NCBI GenBank assembly: GCA_903923905.1
Contig: CAIXZH010000101.1
Location: 1-64,000 of the forward strand
Origin: an uncultured Bacteroidia bacterium
GTDB lineage: Bacteria > Bacteroidota > Bacteroidia > Bacteroidales > Prolixibacteraceae
DNA: 64,000 bases
Reading direction: 5' to 3'
This document shows, piece by piece, positions 1 through 7,554 of the stretch (positions are counted from its first letter, which is position 1; the number at the start of each line of letters is the position of its first letter). The notes under the pieces were generated by a model that had not been told where the DNA came from, did not search any database, and was given only the letters and a program-made list of their open reading frames with translations. A program made the translations under genes and the position numbers.

Positions 1-564
1 CTGTTGTTCCGGAATACATATCGCTCAAAATAGGTAATAAGCGAAAATATAAATTCAAGTCGTAAAATCGCAAAAACCTTGCAAATAACTATATATTAAT
101 ATATTACAACAATTAAAAAAATCTTAACCGGACACTAGTGATTTAATATATAATTTCAACTATATTTTCTGTTATAGTGAGGTTCCGACAAAGTTGCGCA
201 ACTTAATCGGTAAATGTGTTATATAATTCAATAAAAAAGTTATATAATTCACACATTTTCAGGTATTATGATTCATTTTACTTACCTTTCATGGGTATTA
301 CTAATAGCTAGGATAGCACGTACAGGATTTAAAGTAACGTAAGTTCGGTATAAGATAATTAAGGGGAGATATATTTCGATAATAACAATGCTTTGTTACT
401 ATTTAAATGTTTAAAGTTCAAATATTAAATAAAAGATATTGTCGCTATGAATCTATCAGGGACTTTAATAAATGAAGAAGTTTATCATAAATGGCAACCT
501 AATCCATTTTGGTAATTAAGTTGGTACACAATCCTGCAAGTAATTGATTATCAATATCTATAAG
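1..564. other. AT-rich spacer without a gene
   Basis: No open reading frame of convincing length or composition is present on either strand. The stretch is very AT-rich and holds a perfect 14-base palindrome (191-204) and a 13-base direct repeat, GTTATATAATTCA, at 218-230 and 239-251. No terminator or clear promoter was seen. Confidence 0.6.
185..210. repeat. palindrome within a weak hairpin
   Basis: AAGTTGCGCAACTT at 191-204 reads the same on both strands. It is flanked by CCGA (185-188) and TCGG (207-210), so the dyad can extend imperfectly to 26 bases. It lies far from any gene start. It could be a protein-binding dyad or the end of a lost element; nothing in the sequence decides this. 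Confidence 0.45.
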
Positions 565-638
565 TCGGGGTAGCCGGATTTGAACCGACGACCTCGTCGT
601 CCCGAACGACGCGCGCTACCAAGCTGCGCTACACCCCG
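565..638 (-). tRNA. tRNA-Pro (anticodon CGG)
   Basis: The minus strand folds as a complete 74-base tRNA: acceptor stem CGGGGTG paired with TACCCCG, a D arm, a five-pair anticodon stem CGTCG/CGACG around the loop TTCGGGA, and a T arm with the usual GTTCGAATC. The anticodon CGG lies at 602-604 and reads proline CCG codons. The opening CGGGGTGTAGCGCAG is typical of bacterial tRNA-Pro. The CCA tail is not encoded, as the following bases are TTA. The discriminator base is A. No neighbouring tRNA is seen. Confidence 0.95.
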
Positions 639-757
639 AAATGCCTGGTTTAAAACCGGGAGCAAATTTAATTTTTTTTATTCAAATCAAAGCAAATATC
701 AGTTTTATTGTGCTTTTGAATTTCGTACTTTTATACTTATTCTTAAAATATTCGAAA

Positions 758-1105
758 ATGAAAAATGAAAATTCAAGTCAACCTTTTAATGAGCTGACTG
801 ATGCGGAAGAACACGATTTATTTCATTTACTGAGAACTGCCGAATGTATTAAAGTCACTTCGGTATTGCCGGTGAAAGAGGAGTTGACCTCGCTGGAACT
901 GGCTGTTTATAATTTTCTTTTGAACCACTTGCGGGATTTTTCATCCCTTAAAGAAGGCTTCAACATTCAGTTTCTTAAAAATAATTTGGAATTTGAGTGC
1001 TCCGATGATGATTTGATCAATGCATTCAGAGCCCTGGATATGAAATACTACACAGAATGCGCCTTTGATGATAAGGGGAGATGTGCATGGGTTAAGCTGT
1101 TATAA
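758..1105 (+). CDS. hypothetical protein, 115 aa
   Basis: A small acidic protein that I do not recognise. An upstream in-frame ATG at 641 would add a 39-residue hydrophobic stretch, but that segment directly abuts the tRNA gene and is very AT-rich. The ATG at 758, which opens the charged sequence MKNENSSQ, is therefore the more likely start. The protein has no signal peptide or membrane segment, and is mostly predicted-helical with acidic clusters (DAEEHD, ECSDDD). It stands alone, 119 bases beyond the tRNA on the opposite strand. Function unknown. Confidence 0.6.
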   Translation: MKNENSSQPFNELTDAEEHDLFHLLRTAECIKVTSVLPVKEELTSLELAVYNFLLNHLRDFSSLKEGFNIQFLKNNLEFECSDDDLINAFRALDMKYYTECAFDDKGRCAWVKLL

Positions 1106-1211
1106 TTGATATATCTTCCAATAAATTAATTAATTGGTTAATGCCAATAGTCCAACAATTCGTTTGTTATGGCAAATTATGTTTATTTTGTCAAACTTAA
1201 ACTGATCACTT

Positions 1212-2357
1212 ATGAAAAAATTATTTGTATTATTTCTCCTATTTGTAATGTTTGTTGGTCCGGTGTTTAGTCAGAGTATCTCTTTCAATGGGATGCAGAA
1301 TAATCTGGGAAGCCTTTACCTGCTTTCCAATGCAAAAAGCCGGTCCATTAGTCCTGAGAACTTCACAGGAGAAAAAAGTAAAGGTGGAATGGCCAAGGTT
1401 GGTGAGGGATCTGCTTCAAATGCTGCACGTGAACTTGGCCAGGGATGGAAATTAAATCCTTTTATTGTAATAACTAAAGGGCAGATTTTTACACTGGCTG
1501 AGATTGATGGACAGGGGTCCATCGAGCATATCTGGATGACACCCACCGGGAACTGGCGGTTTTCTATCCTTCGTATTTACTGGGATGACGAAAAAGATCC
1601 TTCCGTCGAATGCCCTGTCGGAGATTTCTTTGGTATGGGTTGGGGTGAATATGCACCACTTCAGTCATTAGCTGTTTGTGTAAATCCCGGTAGCGCCTTT
1701 AATTGCTATTGGCCAATGCCTTTTCGGAAGAAGTGCAAAATTACCATGGAAAACCTGGATGAAAAGCAGATGTCACTCTATTATCAGATAGATTATTGTC
1801 TGACTGAGGTTCCACAAAATGCCTCCTATTTTCATGCCCAATTTCACCGGACCAATCCAATAAAATATAAGGAGGTCTATACTATTGTTGATCAGATCAA
1901 AGGGAAAGGACAATATGTTGGAACTTATCTTGCCTGGCAATCGAAAAACAATGGATGGTGGGGTGAAGGTGAGATCAAGTTTTACATGGACGAGGACAAG
2001 TCGTTCCCAACGATATGCGGAACCGGATTGGAAGATTATTTCTGTGGTTCCTACAATTTTGACCACAATGGAAAATATAGCGTATTTTGTTCCCCTTATT
2101 CGGGGCTGCATCAGGTTATCCTTCCCGACCAGTCTTACAAACCCAGCTTGCGCTTTGGCTTATACCGCTGGCATATTGCCGATCCGATCCGTTTCGAGAA
2201 AGATTTGAAAGTGACAATACAGGCATTGGGATGGAGAAGCGAAGGGCGTTATCTTCCGCTTCAGGATGATGTTTCATCAGTGGCTTTCTGGTATCAGACG
2301 GAGCCACATCAACCTTTTGCTACGTTACCTTCCAAAGACGAGTTGGAAGTCAATTAA
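1212..2357 (+). CDS. DUF2961 / GH172 family secreted glycosidase
   Basis: A 381-residue protein with a signal peptide (residues 1-20, cleavage near VFS-QS). The body matches the DUF2961 family, now classed as glycoside hydrolase family 172. Its known members act on fructofuranose and arabinofuranose linkages and build large oligomers of double jelly-roll folds. Visible hallmarks are EIDGQGSIEHIWM (residues 97-109), the acidic strand GEGEIKFYMDED (251-262) and GTGLEDYF (270-277), whose Glu274 sits in the conserved catalytic region. It is monocistronic and probably periplasmic or surface-exposed. The substrate cannot be read from sequence; an alpha-D-fructofuranoside or arabinofuranoside is a family-based guess. 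Confidence 0.85.
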   Translation: MKKLFVLFLLFVMFVGPVFSQSISFNGMQNNLGSLYLLSNAKSRSISPENFTGEKSKGGMAKVGEGSASNAARELGQGWKLNPFIVITKGQIFTLAEIDGQGSIEHIWMTPTGNWRFSILRIYWDDEKDPSVECPVGDFFGMGWGEYAPLQSLAVCVNPGSAFNCYWPMPFRKKCKITMENLDEKQMSLYYQIDYCLTEVPQNASYFHAQFHRTNPIKYKEVYTIVDQIKGKGQYVGTYLAWQSKNNGWWGEGEIKFYMDEDKSFPTICGTGLEDYFCGSYNFDHNGKYSVFCSPYSGLHQVILPDQSYKPSLRFGLYRWHIADPIRFEKDLKVTIQALGWRSEGRYLPLQDDVSSVAFWYQTEPHQPFATLPSKDELEVN

Positions 2358-2513
2358 CAGCTGCCAGGAATCATACGTTTGTCTTACTTAAAAATGTAAC
2401 CACAAGGAATACAAGGGATTTTCACGGGGAACGCAATTAGTTGAAATATTGGGATCTTGCTTTGTCTTCATTGTGCATTCCGGGTATCCTTGTGGACGAC
2501 ACAACGAAGCTAC

Positions 2514-3129
2514 ATGAAACAAAGAATATTAATAATATCGACATTTTTAATCCTAACTGGACTTTCTTCATGCAGAGACTCGGACAGTAATATTTTGTCT
2601 TACAAGACCTATCAAGACACACTTTTACAAAATATTGGTGGCTCACTACTATGAGACATTCATTATTATAACGACTTTCGGGCTTGGGACAGGGACGTTA
2701 CATATTCATACAAAGATAAACGTGACAGTATTTAAATAATTGGTAGCGGTAATTTTCACAATCAGGAACTACCTAAAGACGAACAGCTAATTCAACTTCA
2801 AAGTTTGACTATATTAAAAACTAATGACGGTTTTTATTGTAAAATATATTGGCTACTTGATAACTAAAAATTTTGTAGATTATGAATTTCCCCCTAAAAC
2901 AATAGAACAAAACTTAGTTTGGCAGAAACAAAAAATAGAATCAAACCCCATCACGGGAGATTCAAAAGTGACATTTGAAAAGATGAGTCGAAACGGCGAG
3001 TTTTCTGTTATTTATAAGTTTGCAAAAAAGGACAGAATATTTTCATTTATGACAAGTAAAAGGAGAGTGAATTATATAATTAATATTCAAACAGGCAAAC
3101 CGAAAATGACTGGTGTTTCAGAACTTTAA
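2514..3129 (+). pseudogene. broken lipoprotein gene
   Basis: The gene starts at ATG 2514 with a clear lipoprotein signal (MKQRILIIS, hydrophobic core, then LSSC; Cys at residue 20). The same frame is cut by TGA at 2652-2654 and by TAA at 2733-2735, yet keeps protein-like sequence on both sides (YYNDFRAWDRD; IIGSGNFHNQELPKDEQ). Near 2860 the coding signal moves to the +1 frame and runs to 3129 (YEFPPKTIEQNLVWQKQKI). Two nonsense changes and one frameshift therefore break a gene that would have encoded about 205 residues. The family is not recognised. The damage is seen directly; its cause is not. Confidence 0.75.
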
Positions 3130-3139
3130 TATGGACAAC

Positions 3140-3349
3140 TTAATTTCGGCAGAAAGAATTCCAGCAAATAACAACTCTGACTCAGGAACAACTTGGACTT
3201 CTTGTTGGCGTTAAAAAGGCGCAAATTCCAAATTGGAGAACAGCCTGACATATGCCAAATTTGATACAATATTCAAAGTTTTTATGACGTTAAATGCTAA
3301 GGTCAATTTCAATATGGAGTTACTATATCAGACCATAGAAATCGTATGA
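3140..3349 (+). pseudogene. relic of a HigA/XRE-type HTH antitoxin
   Basis: From 3177 the frame reads LTQEQLGLLVGVKKAQI. After one missing base at about 3228 the adjacent frame continues SKLENSLTYAKFDTIFKVF and ends NFNMELLYQTIEIV at TGA 3347-3349. Joined together, this is a typical XRE-type helix-turn-helix of the kind found in HigA-like antitoxins (TQEQL, VGV, QISKLEN). No matching toxin gene stands beside it, and the upstream start is unclear because of further damage. It lies 460 bases before the intact HigB-HigA pair, whose antitoxin has a different sequence, so it is not a simple duplicate. Confidence 0.72.
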
Positions 3350-3452
3350 CAGAATGAAAACCTGGAGGTATAATCAGTTACCCTCAAATTCGGCAACCTT
3401 TGTTTTCTGTGTGTATCTTTCTGTTTGGGCAGCTTATCGGCTTGACAGGAAT

Positions 3453-3529
3453 CGAAGATTAGTCTAAGCTAAACCGCCCTCAATGCGCACTGGCCACTCC
3501 GTTCTATGGGCATTGGTAAGAAATCTTCG
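3453..3529. repeat. nested inverted repeats
   Basis: CGAAGATT (3453-3460) pairs with AATCTTCG (3522-3529). Inside it, CAATGC (3481-3486) pairs with GCATTG (3510-3515). Two stems in correct nesting within 77 bases could fold as one cloverless hairpin structure, but the arms are short and chance is possible. No function can be assigned. Confidence 0.35.
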
Positions 3530-3573
3530 CCGGCAGGAGAAGCCAAATCATTAAGCACCGTATTATAGATAAC

Positions 3574-3671
3574 AGCGACTTGCAACCAGCGACCTGTAAG
3601 TTTAAACCAGACCACTGGGACTTTCAAATGACCACCTGCAAGTTTAAAAGATAAAACTGCGACTTATAAAT
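3574..3671. repeat. degenerate direct repeats, about 22-base period
   Basis: Four to five units resemble (G/C)CGACCTGTAAGTTTAAA: copies start near 3576, 3589, 3612, 3632 and 3659. The best pair is ACCTGTAAGTTTAAA and ACCTGCAAGTTTAAA. Spaced, imperfect short repeats of this kind occur at the ends of IS21-family elements, so this may be a leftover IS end. No transposase is present, so that reading is inference. Confidence 0.5.
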
Positions 3672-3767
3672 CTATATTTGAATTTATGCCGGCTGAGTTG
3701 AGCAAGCTATGGATCCTTGTTCAAAATTGCAAAAATAATCCTGCCAATAAATAAAGATTGATAATAG

Positions 3768-3799
3768 TTTCCTTTTGTGAAACATTTATTGTATATTTG
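3768..3799 (+). promoter_or_regulatory. candidate promoter of the HigBA operon
   Basis: TATATTTG at 3792-3799 is a perfect match to the Bacteroidota -7 element TAnnTTTG. Twenty bases upstream lies TTTC (3768-3771), a weak -33 element; TTTG at 3774-3777 is too close. Transcription would begin only a few bases before the ATG at 3811, leaving a very short leader. Confidence 0.45.
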
Positions 3800-3810
3800 C
3801 GGATAAGTAT

Positions 3811-4143
3811 ATGAAAGTACATTTGATTAAAAAACAGTCGATTGAGGATTATGTCCTGAAAAATGCCAGAAGTAAAGCATCTTTTGAGAATTGGTTGTCA
3901 ATCATTAAACGAGTTGATTGGAATGAACCTAATGAGATTATCTCGACCTTTAATAGTGCGGATATTCTAGGTAAAGGTTCAGACAGAGTTGTGTTTAATA
4001 TTGGCGGAAACAATTACAGGCTGATTTGCAAATATTATTTTGGAGATTCAAGAATTCATCTATTTGTAAAGTGGATTGGTACACATGCCGGGTATTCAAA
4101 ACTTTGCAATGAAGGAAAACAATATGAGATTGATGTTTATTAA
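3811..4143 (+). CDS. higB: HigB-family toxin (RelE-like mRNA interferase)
   Basis: A 110-residue basic protein that matches HigB toxins, ribosome-dependent mRNA interferases of the RelE fold. Family hallmarks are the N-terminal FENWLSIIKRVDW segment, the core SDRVVFNIGGNNYRLICK (residues 57-74) and the C-terminal strand LFVKWIGTHAGYSKL. The toxin gene comes first and the antitoxin gene follows 19 bases later, the order typical of HigB-HigA pairs. Expression is probably repressed by the HigA-HigB complex at the promoter just upstream. The gene appears intact, although it stands amid pseudogenes and repeat relics, which fits a mobile or recently acquired module. Confidence 0.88.
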   Translation: MKVHLIKKQSIEDYVLKNARSKASFENWLSIIKRVDWNEPNEIISTFNSADILGKGSDRVVFNIGGNNYRLICKYYFGDSRIHLFVKWIGTHAGYSKLCNEGKQYEIDVY

Positions 4144-4162
4144 ATGTAACAAAAGAGAAAAT

Positions 4163-4603
4163 ATGAAAACATTAAAATATACGGTAATACGGGATTTAAA
4201 GCAATACAAAGTGTACTGTGACACCTTAGAGAAATTGATTCTTCGAGACGGTAAAGAAATTAAAGACGAGATTGACCTGCTTACTCTATTGATTGAAACA
4301 TGGGATAGTGAGCATAATACATTTAATGACTCAGACCCAGTTGAATTAATAAAAACTCTAATGGAAAATCATGATTTACAGGCCAAAGATTTGGTAGATA
4401 TTATTGATCTATCAAAAGGGACAATCTCAAAGATTTTAAACTATCATAAAGGACTTTCAAAAGAAACCATAAGGAAACTTTCAGATTATTTTAAAGTATC
4501 TCAAGAAGCCTTTAATCGACCTTACAAACTGATTACCGAAGTGAATAGACATTTGCACAATGCAAGTTTAATGAAAACGAGTAAAAATATGATGGAGGTG
4601 TAA
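4163..4603 (+). CDS. higA: HigA-type antitoxin with HTH domain
   Basis: A 146-residue protein starting at ATG 4163. Longer in-frame starts from 4076 would overlap the toxin and lack homologous character. An N-terminal toxin-binding region of about 60 residues (YTVIRDLKQYKVYCDTLEKL) is followed by a helix-turn-helix (residues ~75-130: LMENHDLQAKDLVDIIDLSKGTISKILNY). This is the layout of long HigA antitoxins that act as the paired repressor. It neutralises the toxin encoded immediately upstream and probably binds the shared promoter. The C-terminal tail, rich in Lys, Met and Asn, is not conserved-looking. Confidence 0.85.
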   Translation: MKTLKYTVIRDLKQYKVYCDTLEKLILRDGKEIKDEIDLLTLLIETWDSEHNTFNDSDPVELIKTLMENHDLQAKDLVDIIDLSKGTISKILNYHKGLSKETIRKLSDYFKVSQEAFNRPYKLITEVNRHLHNASLMKTSKNMMEV

Positions 4604-4753
4604 AAAGTAACATTTGCACGATCGGGTAGCTCGCCCCGCCAGTAAAAACTGACAGGGAGAGGCTCACACCTTCCGCCAGCCGGCGGATGCGGGTCTCGTT
4701 TACCGCGGTTCATTAAGCCTCAGCCCTGGAGGCCTGATTTTCAGAAAATACAA
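4604..4753 (-). other. GC-rich structured segment, possible group II intron 3' relic
   Basis: On the minus strand, 4661-4630 forms a hairpin CTC/GAG, CCC/GGG and CAGT/ACTG around TTTT. Two base pairs are G-U on the minus strand but A-C mismatches on the plus strand, so the RNA would come from the minus strand. Just 5' of it the strand reads TGAACCGC, GAGACCCGCAT and GGTGTGAG, and just 3' of it CTACCCGAT. This order recalls domains V-VI of bacterial group II introns. A CCGCC/GGCGG palindrome (4674-4687) disturbs the domain V fold. No reverse transcriptase is present, so this would be a remnant. No gene is seen here. Confidence 0.3.
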
Positions 4754-5791
4754 TTACTTAAAATCAATCATCGCCTTCATTACCCCGTCCCGGTACCCTG
4801 AAACCAGATCAAAACCTGCCTTGGTATCTTCAAAACCAAACCGGTGGGTGGCCATCTTTTCAACATTTAAGATGCCATTTCCCATTGATTCAAGTGCCTC
4901 TTCAACCGAATGGTTTTGCCTGCGCACACTTTGAATGCAAATCTCTTTATGACGCAGCTTGTCGACACTGAAGTTCCAGCGGTCAAACTCAGGAATCCCG
5001 ATGATCATCAGTTTACCGCCCGGTTTTAGTATGTCAATGGCCTGATCTATTGCCTCCTGCTTCCCGCAACATTCAAAGACAACATCAAGAAGAAGCGGTT
5101 CTTTATCAGTGATCTCATTAACAACGTCTTCCCGGGAAGCATTGACAGTGCAGGTCGCTCCGCAAGCTTTTGCTATTGAAAGTCTTTCGTCAATCAAATC
5201 GCTCACAAAAATTTTCTCAGCCCCCTTAGCAATTGCCGGCAGGATAACGCTCATTCCGATAGGTCCAAATCCAAGGATTCCAATGGTTGCACCTTTCATC
5301 GGAATGGATTGATTTACCGCATAAACTCCGATGGCCAGCGGCTCGCTGATTGCCGCTTCGGTATAACTCATGGTATCTGCAATCCGAAAACAGCTCTGTT
5401 CCGGCATTACGATATATTCACTCAAACACCCGTCTGCCTGCCCGGGACATCCCAGAAAGTGAAGTTTTCTGCAGGTATGCGGCCGGCCGGCTTTACATTG
5501 ATCGCACTCGCCACAGGGCATAGCCGGTTCGATAGCGATTCTGTCTCCGGGTTTAACATTAGAAACCTTACTTCCAACACTGATTACATCCCCCGCACCT
5601 TCATGGCCGACGGGGAAAGGGTATTGTACGATCTGCCCTCCGATTTTCCCGGATTGGTAATAATGGACATCTGAACCACAAATGCCAACAACCTTCATTT
5701 TAATCAGGACATCGGTGTCGTTTTGAATCACCGGCATCGGAAACTCCTGCATTTCCATCGCCCGGATTCCGGTCAGGACCATTGCTTTCAT
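4754..5791 (-). CDS. zinc-dependent sugar-alcohol dehydrogenase
   Basis: A 345-residue medium-chain dehydrogenase of the sorbitol (L-iditol) 2-dehydrogenase type. The catalytic zinc ligands are Cys and His/Glu in GICGSDVHYY and GHEGAG. The structural zinc site is the four-cysteine cluster CGECDQCKAGRPHTC. The Rossmann motif is GILGFGPIGM, followed by an Asp (SDLIDER) that favours NAD over NADP. It is cytoplasmic. It is transcribed divergently from the rhamnose transporter across a 227-base shared regulatory region, so it may act in the same sugar response, for example on a polyol or on lactaldehyde. The exact substrate is not readable. Confidence 0.85.
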   Translation of the reverse strand: MKAMVLTGIRAMEMQEFPMPVIQNDTDVLIKMKVVGICGSDVHYYQSGKIGGQIVQYPFPVGHEGAGDVISVGSKVSNVKPGDRIAIEPAMPCGECDQCKAGRPHTCRKLHFLGCPGQADGCLSEYIVMPEQSCFRIADTMSYTEAAISEPLAIGVYAVNQSIPMKGATIGILGFGPIGMSVILPAIAKGAEKIFVSDLIDERLSIAKACGATCTVNASREDVVNEITDKEPLLLDVVFECCGKQEAIDQAIDILKPGGKLMIIGIPEFDRWNFSVDKLRHKEICIQSVRRQNHSVEEALESMGNGILNVEKMATHRFGFEDTKAGFDLVSGYRDGVMKAMIDFK

Positions 5792-5847
5792 TAGGAAAAT
5801 ATTTAAGAATTAATAAGACTATTGATAAATTAGTAGCTATTGATGTC

Positions 5848-5855
5848 CAAAGATA
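5848..5855 (-). promoter_or_regulatory. candidate -7 element for the dehydrogenase gene
   Basis: Read on the minus strand, 5855-5848 is TATCTTTG, a perfect TAnnTTTG, 57 bases before the start codon. No good TTTG is found 19 bases upstream, so an activator may be needed. The same octamer occurs on the plus strand for the opposite gene. Confidence 0.4.
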
Positions 5856-5928
5856 GAGTTTTTTGAACCTGAATTTTTCAGTTTTACGCTTAAGTGACAA
5901 TTTGGTTAAATCATGAATCATTTTGTAT

Positions 5929-5959
5929 ATTGTCAGCCTTGAATTACCCGATATCTTTG
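5929..5959 (+). promoter_or_regulatory. promoter of the rhamnose genes
   Basis: ATTG at 5929-5932, then exactly 19 bases, then TATCTTTG at 5952-5959. This fits the Bacteroidota sigma factor consensus TTTG-N19-TAnnTTTG with one mismatch. The start codon of rhaT is 60 bases further on. Confidence 0.6.
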
Positions 5960-6018
5960 TGATTCCGTAGTTCAGAACTAACTATTGAATTTATACCACT
6001 TTAATTAACAAAACCATT

Positions 6019-7146
6019 ATGCAAGTTTTATTTGGGATCCTTTTTCATTCATTAGGCGGCGGCGCCTCGGGAAGTTGGTACATGCCCTATAACTGGGTAA
6101 GGAAATGGCGCTGGGAAGTCTTTTGGATTGTCGGTGGACTTTTCTCGTGGTTAATCATGCCATTGCTTGCCGTATTGTTTACCATTCCTGACTGGCATGG
6201 AATTTTACATGCCACCCATGGGAAAGTTATCCTCGACACATATGTTATGGGTTTGCTCTGGGGAATCGGAGGGTTGACTTACGGACTGGCTATCCGCTAC
6301 CTGGGTATGTCGCTGGGTAACTCCGTTTTGTTGGGTATTACCTCCATAGTTGGCTCGCTGGGATTACCTGTTTTGCGTAATGTCCCGGGTATTTCTGAAA
6401 TAATCCCGGCCGGACTATCATTCTCCGATTTGTTTGGCAGTACCGGTGGCCGAATCGTTCTGCTTGGCATATTGATTCTTTTAGCTGGAATTATTCTAAG
6501 CGGGCGCGCCGGAATTAAGAAAGATAAGGATCTTGGCAACATTAAAGAGGGGGTTAACAGTGAATTCAAACTTTCGAAAGGATTGATTATAGCCATTGTT
6601 TCGGGTGTCCTGAGTGCCTTTTTCAGTTTTGGAATCGATGCAGGGAAAGAAATGGCAGCTGCTGCCAGAACGCTGGCCGTTGAACAAGGTTATCCTTTCG
6701 TCACCCAAGCCGGAAGTGGCTTTAAATATCTCTTCGAAAACAATATTATCTTTTTCGTCATTCTGTGGGGCGGTTTGACTTCTAACCTTATCTGGTCAAC
6801 CGTTCTGATCATAAAAAATAAAACCGGTGGCGACTTTGTTGACCGGAAAACCCCTTTATTGCGCAACTACCTTTTTTGTGCGCTGGCCGGTACCACCTGG
6901 TTTCTGCAATTCTTTTTTTACGGTATGGGTGAAACCAAAATTGGAAACGGTGCCAGTTCCTGGACACTTCACATGGCCACCATCATTCTGACTGCCAACC
7001 TTTGGGGTTTCTATCGCAAGGAATGGAAAGGTGTTTCGAAAAGAACCAATAACATGATTCTGGTGGGTATTGCCGCAATTCTGTTATCTGTAATTGTTAT
7101 CGGTGTCGCCAAATGGCTGTATCCTGAATTAAATGCGCTCGGATAA
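6019..7146 (+). CDS. rhaT: L-rhamnose/proton symporter RhaT
   Basis: A 375-residue inner-membrane protein with about ten hydrophobic segments and the RhaT family opening (HSLGGGASGSWYMPYNWVRKWRWE). It imports L-rhamnose, coupled to protons, into the cytoplasm. Conserved stretches are WGIGGLTYGLAIRYLGMSLG (residues 81-100) and the FFSFGIDAGKEMA segment, which has the expected loop after it. It is the first gene of a rightward operon: its TAA stop shares one base with the ATG of rhaM (TAATG), so the two are translationally coupled. Length is normal for the family. Confidence 0.95.
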   Translation: MQVLFGILFHSLGGGASGSWYMPYNWVRKWRWEVFWIVGGLFSWLIMPLLAVLFTIPDWHGILHATHGKVILDTYVMGLLWGIGGLTYGLAIRYLGMSLGNSVLLGITSIVGSLGLPVLRNVPGISEIIPAGLSFSDLFGSTGGRIVLLGILILLAGIILSGRAGIKKDKDLGNIKEGVNSEFKLSKGLIIAIVSGVLSAFFSFGIDAGKEMAAAARTLAVEQGYPFVTQAGSGFKYLFENNIIFFVILWGGLTSNLIWSTVLIIKNKTGGDFVDRKTPLLRNYLFCALAGTTWFLQFFFYGMGETKIGNGASSWTLHMATIILTANLWGFYRKEWKGVSKRTNNMILVGIAAILLSVIVIGVAKWLYPELNALG

Positions 7147-7463
7147 TGAAAAAACGTCTTGCTTTTAAAATGGTCCTGAAAGAAGGTCAGAAAGCCGAAT
7201 ACAAAAAACGGCACGATGAAATCTGGCCGGAATTAAAAATGCTACTGCAAGAGGCAGGTGTAAGTGAATATTCGATTTTTCTTGAAGAGGAAACCAATAT
7301 GCTGTTTGCCTTTCAAAAGGTGGATGGGAATTCCGGTTCGCAGGATCTGGGACAAACAGAAATCGTGCAGAAGTGGTGGGCATATATGGCTGATATCATG
7401 GAGAGTAATCCTGATAATTCTCCCGTAATGACATCGCTGGAGGAAGTTTTTTACATGGAGTAG
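7146..7463 (+). CDS. rhaM: L-rhamnose mutarotase
   Basis: A 105-residue protein of the RhaM/RhaU family, dimeric ferredoxin-like enzymes that interconvert the alpha and beta anomers of L-rhamnose so that the isomerase receives its substrate. Recognisable motifs are FKMVLKEGQKAEYKKRHDEIWPEL (residues 6-29), containing the active-site His, and QKWWAYMADIMES, containing the Trp pair. It begins within the stop codon of rhaT and precedes rhaA by 91 bases, which fits a dedicated rhamnose operon. Confidence 0.93.
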   Translation: MKKRLAFKMVLKEGQKAEYKKRHDEIWPELKMLLQEAGVSEYSIFLEEETNMLFAFQKVDGNSGSQDLGQTEIVQKWWAYMADIMESNPDNSPVMTSLEEVFYME

Positions 7464-7497
7464 GAGGAAAGGAGCTCTTAGTGAAGCAGCAAGTAGA

Positions 7498-7519
7498 AAG
7501 CCGCCAACAGCCAATTGGT
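7498..7519. repeat. intergenic repeat copy A (GCCAAT type)
   Basis: AGCCGCCAACAGCCAATTGG lies between rhaM and rhaA. It shares the core GCCAA(T/C)(A/T)GCCA with four other intergenic sites in this window, near 17374, 54324, 57286 and 59294. See the finding on the dispersed family. Confidence 0.4.
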
Positions 7520-7554
7520 TTTTTAATATATATTAGATTTAAAAACATATTATA

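Larger units (their letters stand above)
3350..3810. other. gene-free accessory spacer with repeat relics
   Basis: No gene is supported in this 461-base stretch. It contains a pair of nested inverted repeats (3453-3529), a cluster of degenerate direct repeats (3574-3671) and the promoter of the following toxin gene. Locally higher GC around 3470-3540 suggests material foreign to the AT-rich flanks. Confidence 0.6.

Noticed and set aside
565-638. tRNA-Pro as an integration site of a genomic island
   Set aside because: No repeat of the tRNA 3' end and no integrase are seen; the accessory patch lies on the 5' side and is separated by a normal GH172 gene.
641-757. Membrane helix at the front of the small protein at 758
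   Set aside because: The hydrophobic stretch comes from translating AT-rich leader DNA directly beside the tRNA gene; the ATG at 758 gives a more ordinary protein.
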